Assembly (NCBI GenBank): GCA_003586115.2
Contig: QVOM02000029.1
Span: forward strand, 32,022,625-32,086,624
Origin: Salvator merianae
Taxonomy: Eukaryota; Chordata; Lepidosauria; Squamata; Teiidae
Reading direction: 5' to 3'
DNA length: 64,000 bases
The position numbers were made by a program, and so were the translations under genes. This document shows positions 34,144 through 45,470 of this stretch, piece by piece. The notes under the pieces were generated by a model. It saw only the letters and a program-made list of their open reading frames with translations, was not told where the DNA came from and did not search any database. Positions within the stretch are counted from its first letter, which is position 1, and each line of letters begins with the position of its first letter.

Positions 34144-34835
34144 TTTGTAGTTCACCCCCTTTTTGCATATCTGCTGGCTCTAACTGGTTTCCTGTAAATG
34201 CAGTGGGCATGGTAAATAAAATGGAAGATCTCATCAATAAGATACAGAGGTGAGATGTTAAAAGTAAACAGTAAGCAAAGGTTTAATTTTAACTAGCAGC
34301 TTTTATTTTGTTGTCCTAGAGTAAATGAAGCAGACACTTAATGATTGACCTGATATAGTACTGGGAGCACGCCCACAAGCAGATTTTAAAATATGAAAAG
34401 AGTGAGGTTTGAACCCAAAAAAATGAGAGAGAGAGAACTTGGAACCCTTTCCCTTCCCTTTGTTGCTGGACAAGTCAAGTTAGGTCCTTTTACCCTTTTC
34501 CTTTGGCTCTGCTGCATGACAAGCACAGATTGCGACAGGTCTTCAGGACAGGTAAATATGAATCCTTGAGAATTTAGGATGGCTTTGTAGGAAACCCCAG
34601 TTAATTAGGCTTGATTAAGGGAAGCCCAAATTCAGACTTAAAGCAGGGCTTCTCTTTGATTCAAATTAAACTTGCTGCATTATTTCATTCTCTATACTGG
34701 TCCTTTTCTCAGTGTTTCTTTCTTCGTCTTTTCCCTGAGGCAACCTAGAAAACTTAAGCTGATTGCTTATTGGTTGCTAAAATTTTGTGCTGATTCCTTG
34801 TACCATTTAAAGCTGTTTTAAATCAACTTTTGAAT
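34144..34835. other. No recognised feature
   Basis: About 0.7 kb. A short (GA)n run occurs near 34425. Nothing else recognised. Confidence 0.4.
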
Positions 34836-35817
34836 TGTTCACACTTTGTCCACATTGGATGAAGCTTCAGCCCAGGTTAAGGGGCCAAAATGGTGCCTTA
34901 TCCAAATCCTGCTGCAGACTTCTTTAAAGAGGTCCACAACAGGACTAAGGCCTGCATTCTGAACTATCAAGGGCATGCAGACAGCATACCCTTGTAAACC
35001 TGAATATGCTGGGGGAACAGTTCAGCAGCACTGCAGGAAACACTGTCAAAAATAACACTGGAAATGGTGCACTGCCAGACAGCTCCCTCCTCAAAACTGC
35101 AAAGTCTGGGAACCGTCATTCCTAGTCTTCACATCTCCATGCTGCTTCTGATGGCCCACTGGAGTCACTGGCAGGGGCTGGGTCAGTAGCCTGCTCCAGC
35201 AAGGCCTGTGACAACGGGCCTTTTCGCACTTAGCGACTGGAACGTTCCTGTCCGTTTGCTGGAACGGAGCTTTCGCACTGCCGCAGGCGCGCGCCTCACC
35301 CGATCCGAACCACATCGTACCCGATTCGTACCTGATCCTGGGTAAGGCAAGACAAGTAAAAGCTTGTCTTCATTCCGACCTGCGCGATGGAGCGAAGATT
35401 GGGCATGGTGCTTTCGCACTCCCGTCCGCGTTTGCAGTGGCATGCGTGGTCTGAAGCTTCACACCCCGGTACGAAGCTTCACACCCCGGTACGATGCTTC
35501 GTGCCCGGGATAGCCCTTTGGGCATGGCAGCCTAGCTGCCGTTACGAAGCCGGCTCCGTAAGGAGCCCTCTGGTTACGAAGCGGAGCTTGATGGTACGGA
35601 GTGCGGTACGGAACTAGCGGCTGCCATTCGCACTGTTCCCTCTGCTGGTCGGCTTCGGGTCCGTTCCTCTGGCTGGGAGTGCGAAGGGCAGCCGGCGTTC
35701 TCCAACCCCTCCGGTCCGAAGCCAACTGCTGGGAACGGGCTACGGAGCTCAGTGCAAAAAGGCCCAATTAGTCCATGCTATGTGGGCTGGAATAGCCCAT
35801 ATTGTGCAGAAAAGGCC
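34836..35817. mobile_element. Non-autonomous DNA element, TTTCTGCAC family, split by a nested MITE
   Basis: The left part begins gttcacactttgtccaca and the right part ends attgtgcagaaaaggcc, imperfect inverted matches. The two parts are separated by the CpG-rich element at 35216-35765. Family-typical 'tttaaagaggtcca' and 'caagggcatgcagacagcat' blocks are in the left part. It is non-coding and older than its guest. Confidence 0.55.
35216..35765. mobile_element. CpG-rich MITE (GGGCC-TTCGCACTT ends), nested
   Basis: The ends are gggccttttcgcacttagcg and, inverted, gggcctttttgcactgagct, the same terminus as the hairpin-ended MITE family. The interior differs: it is GC- and CpG-rich and holds a 20-bp direct tandem repeat (gaagcttcacaccccggtac, twice near 35452-35491). 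Inverted pairs such as tacgaagc / gcttcgta recur. A second internal 'gctttcgcact' string occurs at about 35269 and again near 35410. Flanking triplets are AAC and AAT. High CpG content suggests a recent insertion. It is non-coding. Confidence 0.75.
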
Positions 35818-35823
35818 TCGGTC

Positions 35824-36110
35824 TCTTTTGACACGCTTTTTTCATATGTGTGGATGTAGCCTTTGCGTGTCGCAATCGGCACTATATTGGAGGAATGTCT
35901 GACATTCCCAATATAATGTCAGGAGGATCCTGGGGTATATTTTGCATGTGGAAGCAGCCCCTCTCTAGCCAAAATGTTAATGAGAAGGAGGAGGGACAGA
36001 CTGGCATGTGAACGATTCCATCTGTGACCCATCTCTAAGCCATCCCTGAGCTGTCTCAGAGGTGTTTTTTTAAAAAAACACACCATGTGTGATGATATCC
36101 TAAATCAACA
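35824..36110. mobile_element. Decayed relative of the TTA-flanked MITE
   Basis: The right side (gtgttttttt then aaaacacaccatgtgtgatg) resembles the right end of the element at 2345-2558, and 'ggagggacagactggcatg' resembles its middle in inverse. A hairpin 'atattgg...gaatgtc / gacattcccaatat' lies near 35884-35925. Boundaries and family are uncertain. Confidence 0.35.
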
Positions 36111-39100
36111 GTCTCCTGCCCTTTTGGACATAGAATTTTGTTCTGTATATATTTGGTTTTGTTTCTTAAAGTCTAATAAATTTCTGTCTACACCAGGAGT
36201 CAAGTTGACTTAGAGCCACAGGATTTTAAAAAATGCATTCACATGCGTTACAGAATGTTCAACTTGCTAAAAGGCATAATAAATATTTAAAAATTCCGAT
36301 ATCATAAAATCAAGGCTCTCTTTTAAAGGAAAATGAGAAAGGGTTCATTCTTCTAGCAGAAGAGCACGCTCGCAGCGCTGGAGGAAGAGTGCTTCAACCT
36401 GGTGCAACATCGGGGGTGCTTCAGAATGAAAGACAGAGGAGAAAGGCTCCAGGCTAAACTGTCTGCTGTCTCTCCTCTGAAGAATCATGTTTAAATAGCT
36501 ACTTTATTTCCAGTGCTGCAAATGAAGTGAGACCCTGATCCTCCACTTGCATGGTTAGGCATCTGGCCAAAAGGGAAAAAAAAAAAACATCCAAGAAAGA
36601 CACTCCAAATAGGATGTGTTTCAGATCATTTGTGTTACAAGGAATGGCATGCAGACCTCTGTGCCTGCAAAAGGAGGCACAGGATTAATTGGACTCAGTC
36701 CACAAATTGCCCAGAAATAAGCGTCCCCAGGAGCTACATCAGGCCTTTGCAGCTTGTGAACCGTCTCCAGCCTAATGCAGCAAGTTAGCAGGGGCAGGAA
36801 ACTCAGAAGGACAAAGTGAACAGTGCTCTGCTCCACTTCATAGCTCCCTCATCTCTTTTTGCTGCCCAAGATTCAGTTCAAGGTTGACTAGTGTTTGCAC
36901 TGTCTACTTTGCAGAGATGGTTTGGCCGCATAGGCATGCCATTACACTAATCACTTTTTCTTCTTCATGCATGTTTCAGTTGAGGGCTGGCTAATGTGTG
37001 CACAATCCACTATGTTTAGGGGATCAATTTTCATATGGATTTGAATGGAATGTCAACCTTATCAGCATCTCATCTGCCATAGGGCTCTGGTACCACTTCA
37101 TTGTAACTGCCTTGTCCCCACCCTACCAGCCACAGTGTGCCCCCAGCTGCCACTGTCCTTCTTCCATGAGGTCAATTTTCTCAAGGTTTTGGGCAGAATT
37201 TCAGACTTAAGTTTGCCTGACTGATCATTAGTTCTACCTATTCTGTTCTCTGGTGCTCTTTGGTCTCAGCAACCTTGCTGTCCAGACCAGCAGTCTCAAT
37301 GGGCACCAGCCATAATGGCCTGTTAGCCTTGTACCATACTGACATAAATATCATCTGCTTATGACAAGAAGCTACATCCTTACATTCTACCACCACAAAG
37401 AAGGAAAAGAAAAATATCTTTCCTTGTGGGCTGGACAGAGAGTGGAGGAGCAGTGACTGGACTCCTACTCTAATACATGGAGGTTTAGCTCTTTAGCAGC
37501 CCGCTCCCATAATTGAAATGAATAGAAACATGCTGTACAATCAGTGCCTCTTCCCACAAACTCCAAACTGCAGGTCTCCCCTAAGTGGCACTTTCATGTC
37601 TCAAAGAAGAGCAGAACAAGCACCTTCTCCTCCTGCCAATAGAAACACCACACAGCACCTTCATCCATGGTTAGTATCACTCTCCAGCTCCTATAAAATG
37701 GTAGGAGAAGCAGCTGAATAGTAATGGAGGGTGAGATGTGGTATTTGGCTGGTTGGGGTCTCCTGGATAATCAGGAGGCTCTGAAGACTGCATGGCAGAG
37801 AGGGACTCTTGCTCATCCAGGCTGGTGATTATCAGCAGCACTGCTGCCCCTATACATCTTATACATCTCTGCAGTGGCAGCTGGCAAAGGAGGTCACAGG
37901 TAGAAGCCACATTCTCTCCACCCCATTGGTTTGCCAGCTTCTTTGAAGCCCTCATGGCAGCTGGCAAACTAGCAAGACACAGGGGGATGGGCTTCCTTCT
38001 GCCACCTCCCTCTTGCCAGTCATGGCTGCATCTCTGTAACCTGTTGACTGTCCTTTCTGAGGTCACCAATAGTTTGGCTGTCCCACAGATCTGTCTTAGC
38101 TCTTACTTGCTTTCACGGGGGAGCTTTATTGGACATCTGGTGTCCAAGTTATGGAGACCCAAGCAGCAACTTCTGAACTGATATTCATTACTACTTTTAA
38201 TAGTTGATGCCGTTCTGGTGGTATTGCTCTTACAACTAACGCCTCAGAAGCAAACAAGAGTTCTGGAAAATGATATTTCAGAACATGTATCTGTGGGGCA
38301 AAGATTTGCGTCAGCAGAGAAAAGAGAGCCAGAGTATGCAGATAGACATTTAAAAAATCGTATGTGGAATGATTTCATACGAGGAAAAATGGGAGTACGG
38401 GGGAAACAAACAAATCTGTTTCCAACAGTGGAACAAGTGGTGGTCAAAGCAAAGGGGTGGAGAAGATCCAAATTCATTTATCCATATCAAGCTTGTCTCT
38501 TTTTTCTGTAAACTGTTCTTTCTCTGCCGATAAATCAGCTACTTGCAGTAACCACTCTTGAATTGCTGGAGTGTGTAGATGTTGCCATTCCATAAGTACC
38601 TGTCTCTTAGCAACCAGCACAGTAGTTTGGGATACAAATACCTGCTGCTTTTATTTAAGGTCCTATAAAAATAGGTACATAACCTAAGATCCTGCGGTGA
38701 ACTATAAAGGCACAAATGATTCTTAAAACCAGTTTTCATCTTGCAACTTCATCCTGACGTAGAACAAGAATCACCTACCACCTTCCTCTTTCCTGTTTCT
38801 TACTCACCTAATGACTTTCCCTCCATAATTTTTCTGTATTGAGGATACTGAATTAGTAAAATTGGCCAAAAAAAAATGAAAGCTCAATTTAAGTTAACTG
38901 AGGATGTAAACAGCTGGGTTTTCATCTTATGAGAATAAATATTACCATTGTATAAACAAGCAAATAGCTATGAACTGCTGCATTTCTGGATATGTAGCTG
39001 ATATGCACATTCTATACCCACTGGCTATAAAAAAAACTAAATTCAAAATCCTATTAGGCAGTTTAACAATTCACTTTCACGCTGGACTTCTGTAAGGATA

Positions 39101-39191
39101 AAATGAGCCCCATGTACGTTATGTGAAAGGAATTGCTCACTAAATCCTTTCTTCCTAGGTGCTAAGATTTCACAGTTAAGATAAAGTCCAA
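36111..39191. other. No recognised feature
   Basis: About 3.1 kb, the longest stretch without a recognisable repeat in the middle of the window. Open frames of 130 and 129 codons overlap on opposite strands near 37.7-38.2 kb, with no recognisable motif. They are more likely chance than a gene. If a host exon were present I would look here first. Confidence 0.4.
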
Positions 39192-39585
39192 GGGCCTTTT
39201 CGCACTTTCCACCTTAGAATGGGATAATTATCTCATTCTAAGATGGGACAGTCCGCATGGTGCGGTGACCATCCACACTGCGAGGGTTGGAGCAGTCCAG
39301 AACTGGGCCCAGAACTCGCAGTGCAAATGCTGGCTGCCCTCCATGACAGCGGCTGTGGAAATGTCCAGCCACTGCCATGGCGACTGGGAACACAGCTCGT
39401 GAGTGCACAGCCGCAGCCACACCACACCATGGCCTGCAGCATTCACACTTGGAAGTAGGTGTGAATGTTGCATATCAGAAGCAGTCCGGCTGTGGACAAC
39501 GATTGCTAGGGCCTCTGCGAAATGTGGATGCACTGTGCTAATAAGCATTCAGACACTCATTAGTACGAAAGTGTGAACAGGCCCC
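39192..39585. mobile_element. Hairpin-ended MITE (GGGCC-TTCGCACTT family), copy 4
   Basis: The left end is gggccttttcgcactttcca, the right end gtgtgaacaggccc. The left subterminal stem is ttagaatgggataattat / ctcattctaa; the right one is an 'aataagcatt...actcatta' stem. The core includes 'gccactgccatggcgactgg' and the 'cagtgcaaatgctgg' block. Flanking triplets CAA and CAC match at two of three bases. It is non-coding. Confidence 0.8.
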
Positions 39586-39944
39586 ACGTGTCATCAAATG
39601 GAGTTCAGCTCTTGATGACTACATGCACATATTCCTGCAGTTTTCTTGATGACAACATGAATGCACTTTTCCATAGTCTTCTTCTGGGGATGTGCCAAGA
39701 CCTGAACCTGGGACCTTCTTCATGCAAACAAGTGCTGTATCAGTGTGCTGTAGATACCCTTTACAACCAGGATAAATTTGGATTTTCCAACAATAGTTCA
39801 CATGGTTCTGTATGGTTTGGTGCTTCAGACTTTTAGAACATTCTCAAACTTCTCTGTTTGTATTATCCCATTACTGCTCTGGAGGGAGGAGTACTAGAAA
39901 ACAGGTTTCAGAAAGTGTCCCATACTGCTAGATCAGCAGTGCTT

Positions 39945-40022
39945 CAAGTGCTCCTGAACTACAACTCCCAGTGTTCAACTGTAGACATTGCTGGTTGGTG
40001 CTGATGGGAATTGTAGTCTCAG
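39945..40022. mobile_element. Small palindromic MITE ('ctacaactcccag' type)
   Basis: It reads ctgaactacaactcccag on the left and gatgggaattgtagtctcag on the right, inverted to each other, with a 'ttgctggttggtgctg' centre. A decayed copy is at 14795-14880. Confidence 0.7.
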
Positions 40023-40139
40023 GCTTCTGAAGAAAACCAGCTAGATCATCTTGGCTAGCACACAGAGAACTACAAATGGCAACGTTGGAAGAATGATACA
40101 TTGGTTAGCCTAATAGAAACAGCCTTGTTGTTAGAAAAC

Positions 40140-40147
40140 AAACGCAA
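40140..40147. repeat. 8-bp target duplication, left copy
   Basis: It reads aaacgcaa. The partner at 42304-42311 is aaacacaa (7 of 8). An 8-bp duplication is the length made by hAT transposases. Confidence 0.75.
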
Positions 40148-42303
40148 TAGAGATGTGCTGAACTGGTTAATTAGAACACAGATTGTAGCAAATAAGAGTG
40201 TTTGAAGTGTTCGTTTTCAAATAAGCATTCAAAGTTGAAGGGAACATTAGGAGCATTCAACAAGCTGTTTGAAGAACAGTTCGAAGTCCCTGCACCTTAT
40301 CTTCACTAATTATTTACCGTGCTGCCTTATGCAGTTGAGTGATTCAAGTTCCAATGGTTACTTGCATAAAGGTTGTTGGCTACTTGGTTTTGTTTATGTT
40401 TTGGTGCCAGGGAAACTGGTGTACCATTGGCTGTGTTTGAACTAGGAGGGAAGGGGATTTGGGAGAACTCAAGGGAGGGAATTTGATAGTATAAAAAGGT
40501 CAAAGATCAGAGCTGCCTGCATTTTCCTTGAAAAGTTTTGGAGAGCTGCTGCAGTTTTTTTTGTGAGTCCTGCTTGCTGGGTTCTTTCTTTAGAGTCTGT
40601 TCTGCTTGAAGGTTTGCTGGCTGCTGCTCTTTGCTAGTCTATTTGTGCCAATGTGGCTGATGCTTTGAACTTTCTCTAGTCTCTCTCTCCCTTACTTGAT
40701 ATTTTTGAGGGATCAAGTTAGGGAGGGTAGGGATGTCTCGTTGGATACTAAGGTGAGGTTGGTCTAGATTCTCTGGTTTTCCCTGCTCTGTAGTTGTTTG
40801 GTATTTGGCAGCTGCTGCACTCTTGTCGTATTTGTTGTGTTCAGGGATTAGGTTAGAGCATGGGATAGATGGGACCGGATGGGCTTTGTTTGTTATTGCT
40901 GCTAGTTTTCTGACCAGGTGTTGCTTGCAGTGAGGTAAGCTGCATAGCAGTCCTTTTAGGTCATTGTGTATTGTTTCTTTTGCCCTGGTCTGAGCAGGCA
41001 AGGTTCTTGCAGGCCCAAGAAGGGACTTTCTGTTTGTTTTTTCTGCCCAGGTATTGTTTTGCAGGCATGTTTTGAGCCTGTCTTTTCTCTGTCCTTCACC
41101 TATCTTTTACTTTCTTGTTGGGGGCTCTTTCCACCCCCTGTCTCTTGATCCACTCCATTTGCTGCTGCTGCCTTTTTTGTTTTGTGGCTTCTGTTTCATG
41201 CCTGTACGCATGAACACAGCTGCAGTTGGGCCTCCCAGAGTGGAACAGGGCTCCTGCAATTTCAAGCATAGAGGTGAAACCACTGCAAGTAAAGACAGCT
41301 GGTGGTTCATATTATGCTTACCTGTATTATTTTTGGGGAAACCACCCCTGCTAGGATTAGGTTGTGGTTAGGTAGAGTTATGGCTCTTTTCTTGCGGGGG
41401 GTACTTTCTTTCTTTAACTAGGGTTAGTGTAGGCTAGGATTAGAGTTAGGTTAGGTTTTACAGCAGGCGAGAGGGTTCAGATAAGCCATCCTAAACCCCT
41501 TTCCCTTCCTTTAAATTTTTAAATTTCACTCCATTATTTACTTCTTTTCAAAACCTTCTTTTTTTTTACTTTAGGAGGCTCCGCCCAATTTAGCCTGTTG
41601 CTTCTGGGAAGTAATTGGCTTCGTCCAAGTTGGTAAGTGTTCACAGCAATGCCAAAGCACTGTGTTTGAGGCATACGCAAACACATTAAATAGGTCAGTT
41701 TCCACCATAGTCAGGGAACTGACAAGCCTTCAGGGCTACCACCCACCCTGCCCCGGTTAAGGTTAGGGACTTCAGGATTTCAGTTACAATTACATAGATG
41801 TATCTAGGCAGGGCAAAAGAAAAGGAAAGTCTAGACTGGCTGGTAGGAGGGCAGGGAAGGGCATACTGGCCAGGACAAGATGGCGTCTGAGGGCCTAATC
41901 CCCAAGTCCCTGCCACTAGGGAACCCACAGAGCAAGCTGCATGCAACATTGTCTTTCTTACCCAGTGGGGTGAACCACAGGTGCATGCTCCCCTCCCTTC
42001 CTGTGGATGAGGTGCCAATTTTAAAAAAAAAAAATAAATGTAAAAAGTCAAGGCTGAATTGTTCTGAAACTTGGTAGGTGCCTTTCTGGAGACCCCCAGA
42101 CCCACACGCCAATTTTGGAGTCTCCAAGTCAAATGTTGCACAACTTTGGCCCTGGTGGCCCCATTTGCTCTCCTCCATTGTTCCCTGTATAGAACCATTT
42201 GAACAATATTTAAACTGAACTTTGAACTTTTGGGGGAAGTGTGGAGTTCTTGGGTTTCAGTTCAAATCGAACTAAACCAGAAAAGAAGTCTGGCACATCT
42301 CTA
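40148..42303. mobile_element. 2.16 kb non-autonomous hAT-type element
   Basis: It is bounded by perfect 11-bp inverted ends: tagagatgtgc at the left and gcacatctcta at the right. Weaker inverted similarity continues inward (ctgaactggttaattagaac against the complement of gttcaaatcgaactaaacca). The flanks are an 8-bp duplication with one mismatch. Together these fit the hAT superfamily. No transposase (no hATC dimerisation region, no BED zinc finger) is readable. The longest frame, 167 codons on the minus strand near the right end, has no recognisable domain. A TATA-like string sits about 340 bp inside the left end, and an A12 run near 42020. It could be a deletion derivative that captured unrelated sequence. 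Confidence 0.75.
40490..40499 (+). promoter_or_regulatory. TATA-box-like string inside the hAT-type element
   Basis: It reads tataaaaagg and is followed by sequence rising in GC and an AG-rich start. It might be a remnant of the transposase promoter. A chance match cannot be excluded, because the surrounding DNA is AT-rich and no downstream gene is readable. Confidence 0.25.
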
Positions 42304-42311
42304 AAACACAA
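42304..42311. repeat. 8-bp target duplication, right copy
   Basis: It reads aaacacaa and matches the left copy at seven of eight positions. It directly follows the inverted terminal repeat. Confidence 0.75.
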
Positions 42312-42371
42312 TGTTGAAGTTATCACTGGCACATGATGTTGCAGATTTCTTACCCCACTTAATTTGTGGAC

Positions 42372-42537
42372 ACTAAGCAAGGGGGTCTGTTAGCACCTTA
42401 GAGACTAACGAAGAGAAAGAAATTGGCAGCATGAGCTTTTGAAGACTAAGCCTACTTCATTAGATACATGGCTTAGTCTACAAGAGCTCATGCTGGCAAC
42501 TTATTTCTCTCTGTTGCTACTTGGCCCCCTTGCTTAC
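42372..42537. repeat. Foldback repeat (~166 bp)
   Basis: The left arm starts actaagcaagggggtctgtt, and the right arm ends ggcccccttgcttac, its inverted match. Inner pairs are 'ggcagcatgagcttttg' with 'caagagctcatgctggc' and 'gactaagcc' with 'ggcttagtc'. The arms carry small indels. One arm alone occurs at 32506-32590. The text following the right arm (attcagactgacacggcta) is also typical of this dispersed sauropsid repeat. It is non-coding. Confidence 0.75.
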
Positions 42538-44439
42538 TGATTCAGACTGACACGGCTACATCTTTGAATTTGTGGACCATATTTCTTCCAAAGATGAAAA
42601 GAACAAGGCTGCATCTAAATTTCAGGAGCAGCAAGCACTTCATTAGCAGAAGTGCTTGCTCCCACTTCAGGGGAAAGACAGAGAAGACCTATAGGACACA
42701 TGTCTTGCCCCCTTATTCTCTTTGGAACTGGGAATCTTTGAAGCTACAAAGATCCCCAGCCTTGAAGAGAGAGCATCCCATCACACTAGAAATGGCCTCA
42801 GAAGTGGACCACAAAGCAGGCAAGGTGTGTCTCTCATGTGACTGCCATGTGACTACATGCCAACTGTGTGAATGCCTTAAGATGCTAGGCGACCTTAAGG
42901 TTCATGAAGGACGCTGTGGAGGGCACTGGCTGGTCCTCAAGCACCCTCAGAAGCATGCCCCCCCCATGGGTGCCTCAAGCATATGGATATCATGTTCTTA
43001 GAGCCTCCACCAGGCGTCTTCCACCACCCGTGTTGATGCAGTCCAAGACTTCTTCTTAAAGCTTTTGTGGAACAAGTTTGCTAGACTTTTTCATTAGCAT
43101 AAAGGGTGCTTTATGCTAATACACTCCCAGTTCTTATTCCCACCTCGCCCTAATGGAGATGCGTGTGTTCTCCATTCTGCTCATTTAGATGTCATGTCAA
43201 GCCAGAGTTTGAATATATTTTTCCAGCTGCATTAAAAATATTCTCTTGTTGCTGGGCAACTGTAGTTGAGTATTAAGCTGCTAAATGGGATTGAATGCAA
43301 TCATAAAATTAGGTAGCCATATGCTTCTTCATTGTAAAATGATATTAGAGCAATCGTTCTGTCTACTCATCAAGATTTATTGCAAGGTTAGGGCTGTTTT
43401 TGCTGTTGAGCACAGTATATGAGAATTTGTTTAAGAAAGGCTTGAATATTTAATGCGCATAGCTTGAGTAATCCATTGTCATTATAAAGTTCAGGGCTAC
43501 TTTAAGTGTCAAGTATCGAACTCTTTAGAAAAATCAGGATGATAACTATTTGTCTGTATAGTTCCTAAGAGTTGAACATAACTCCAGGATGTTTATCTTG
43601 ATGGCATTTAATAAAAACAAAAGGCAAACAAATGGTACAACAGTTCCCATTTTGTGCTAGAGCTTACGATTTCCTTGGGTTGCTTAAGGCCTTTTACTGC
43701 AAAGTGAGGTGACAGTGGGTTCTCACGGACACACACATATGCACAAGCACAACACCCCATCCGGTCATGGTACGTGGCCTCCAAGAATAGCCAGGGTATT
43801 TTTAGAGGTGTACTTCAGTGGAGTTGCAGTGGGACCAGAGCAGTCAAGGTACACCAGCTGAAAGCCTTGCTTCGCCTACACAAACCACATCCCAGGGTGG
43901 GACAGACCGTGGCGGGGCGTGGGCAGGCACAAGCAGGGCTTTCATTCACCAGGTTCCTGCACCTTTGCTGCCCTGGCCTCACAAGTGATGCAGACAAAGG
44001 CAGAGCCCTAGTTATCTGACATTTGAGGCAGAAAAGCTCTTAAGATCTTAGACATAAAGATGTCAGATTAATACAGTTAAAGATGTGAGGCAGTGCTCAC
44101 TCTTTGCAGCACCTGCAATCAAAACGGCCCGGGGAGGCTGCCGCGCAGTGCCTAAGTGGCAGGATTGTCCCATGGTCTGGACCATGCGTTAGCCTTTAGC
44201 TAACAGAAACACTTTTCCTCTTCATGTAAGGACTGGCTTTGAATCTGACTTACATTTTGCTCACTGTTTTCCTGTTGATGCTGTGGTAGTTCCCTCACGG
44301 CCTTTTTTATTCTGCTGTTTTAAGTTTCCTTCGTTCAGGGTGTGGGGATCTTTATCTGTTTTTCAAAATAAACGTGTGAAAGCAGTGGGGAGTGACGTTT
44401 CCTAGCAGTTTGAGGTGAAAGGGAAGAATGTAGCAGGCT
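42538..44439. other. No recognised feature
   Basis: About 1.9 kb. A strong short hairpin lies near 42630-42662 (agcaagcacttc / gaagtgcttgct). A 145-codon plus-strand open frame (42564-43001) has no recognisable domain and covers that hairpin. I do not call it a gene. Confidence 0.4.
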
Positions 44440-44513
44440 TCTGCATTGAAAAGCAAGTTGAGCTGGATGGCTTTCAAGGTTCCTTCCAGCTGATATTTTC
44501 TATGATTCTCCGA
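44440..44513 (+). mobile_element. CR1 LINE 3' terminus, plus strand
   Basis: It reads gagctggatggctttcaagg, 'ttccttccagct' and then ttctatgattct, the plus-strand form of the CR1 3' end with its 8-mer repeat. Only about 70 bp remain. Confidence 0.65.
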
Positions 44514-44554
44514 TAGCCATCTGAGGCCCTGCCGGTTATGTGAATTCCTCGAAA

Positions 44555-44691
44555 AAAGGAGGTGGCGTGCCTCTGAAGGTCAGCTGCTGACAGCTCTGTG
44601 AGCTGGACAAGGTGTCTACTTATGCCTTGCTTGTTGGCTTCCATACCCAACTGGTTGCCACCACAAGTACAGGCTGCTGGACTAGCTGGGG
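44555..44691 (+). mobile_element. CR1/L3-like LINE 3' UTR fragment, plus strand
   Basis: It matches the 3' UTR of the copy at 48100-49345 in order: gcctctgaaggtcagctgct, 'gtctacttatgccttgcttgttggcttcca', 'caggctgctggactag'. No coding part survives. Confidence 0.6.
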
Positions 44692-45059
44692 CACTCAGGG
44701 CCATCCTTAGCAGTTGCAAGCCCAGCTTAGGTTGGCTTGGAGTCAGACCACAGCTTAGGTTGCTTGGAGTCTGAATGGTCAAAACTCTGGCTGGTCAAAG
44801 AGGTTCCAACTGCCAGCCCAAACCACTTCCGTGGGCCCCCAAATGCTGCTTTAAGTCATTAGTGCAAAATCTCTGTGAGCATGGGGTCACATTTGCTCAT
44901 TTTCTCAAAGTGCAAGTTCTCCTCCACTGGGCAGGGTTGAATCAAGTGATCTTGCCCAGGATGGACCGGGGGGGCAGTAGTTGTTGTCCAGGGCTGTTTT
45001 AGCTGAGTGACCAGAAGTGGCCAGTATAATGGTGCCGGGCATCTCAGTTCCGGCACACA

Positions 45060-45470
45060 AGCAGCTTGTCTGATATACCAGCATGGAGCACTACATGGAC
45101 CATGGTACTAGTGGTTCATGGTTGAAGCAATTTTTGTGCCGTAGCCCAGTCCACTTATTGTGGTATAGACACAGCATTCTACTGAGACGTATGGCCTCCT
45201 GGTAGACTGGTCCACAGTTTGGACAAGGTGTATCAGGGCCCCTTTCTGCACTTGGTTTTATTCTGGATCACATCCCAGAACAGAGACCTGCTATCCGCAC
45301 ACTAGTGGAGTTTACAGCAGGCCCTGCATGGGGCCTGCCGTAGTTCCTACTAGCATGCAGATGGCAGGTCTCTATTCCAGGATATAATCTGGTATAAGGC
45401 CAAGTGCAGAAAGGGTCAGGAGTTCTACTGGGCTAGTCTACCAGCCCATTGTAGACATAGCCATTGAGTT
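45060..45470. mobile_element. Decayed MITE pieces flanking a nested TTTCTGCAC element
   Basis: The left piece (to 45235) has 'gatataccagcatggagc' and 'tggtagactggtccac'. The right piece has 'ctactgggctagtctaccag'. Both use vocabulary of the TTTCTGCAC family, so an older member probably surrounds the newer 180-bp one. Outer ends are unclear. Confidence 0.35.
45236..45415. mobile_element. 180-bp MITE, TTTCTGCACTTGG ends
   Basis: The left end is gggcccctttctgcacttgg; the right end ggccaagtgcagaaaggg is its inverted match. Inverted similarity continues inward (ttctggat / atcctggaatagaga). Flanking triplets are TCA on both sides, suggesting a 3-bp duplication. The compact form makes it the best guide to the family ends. 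It is non-coding. Confidence 0.75.

Noticed and set aside
37677..38181. Overlapping ~130-codon frames on both strands
   Set aside because: Neither has recognisable motifs, and mirrored frames are common when one strand is open by chance.
41695..42198. 167-codon minus-strand open frame inside the hAT-type element
   Set aside because: It lacks any transposase motif (no hAT C-terminal dimerisation region or BED finger) and spans a poly(A) run that reads as a phenylalanine string.
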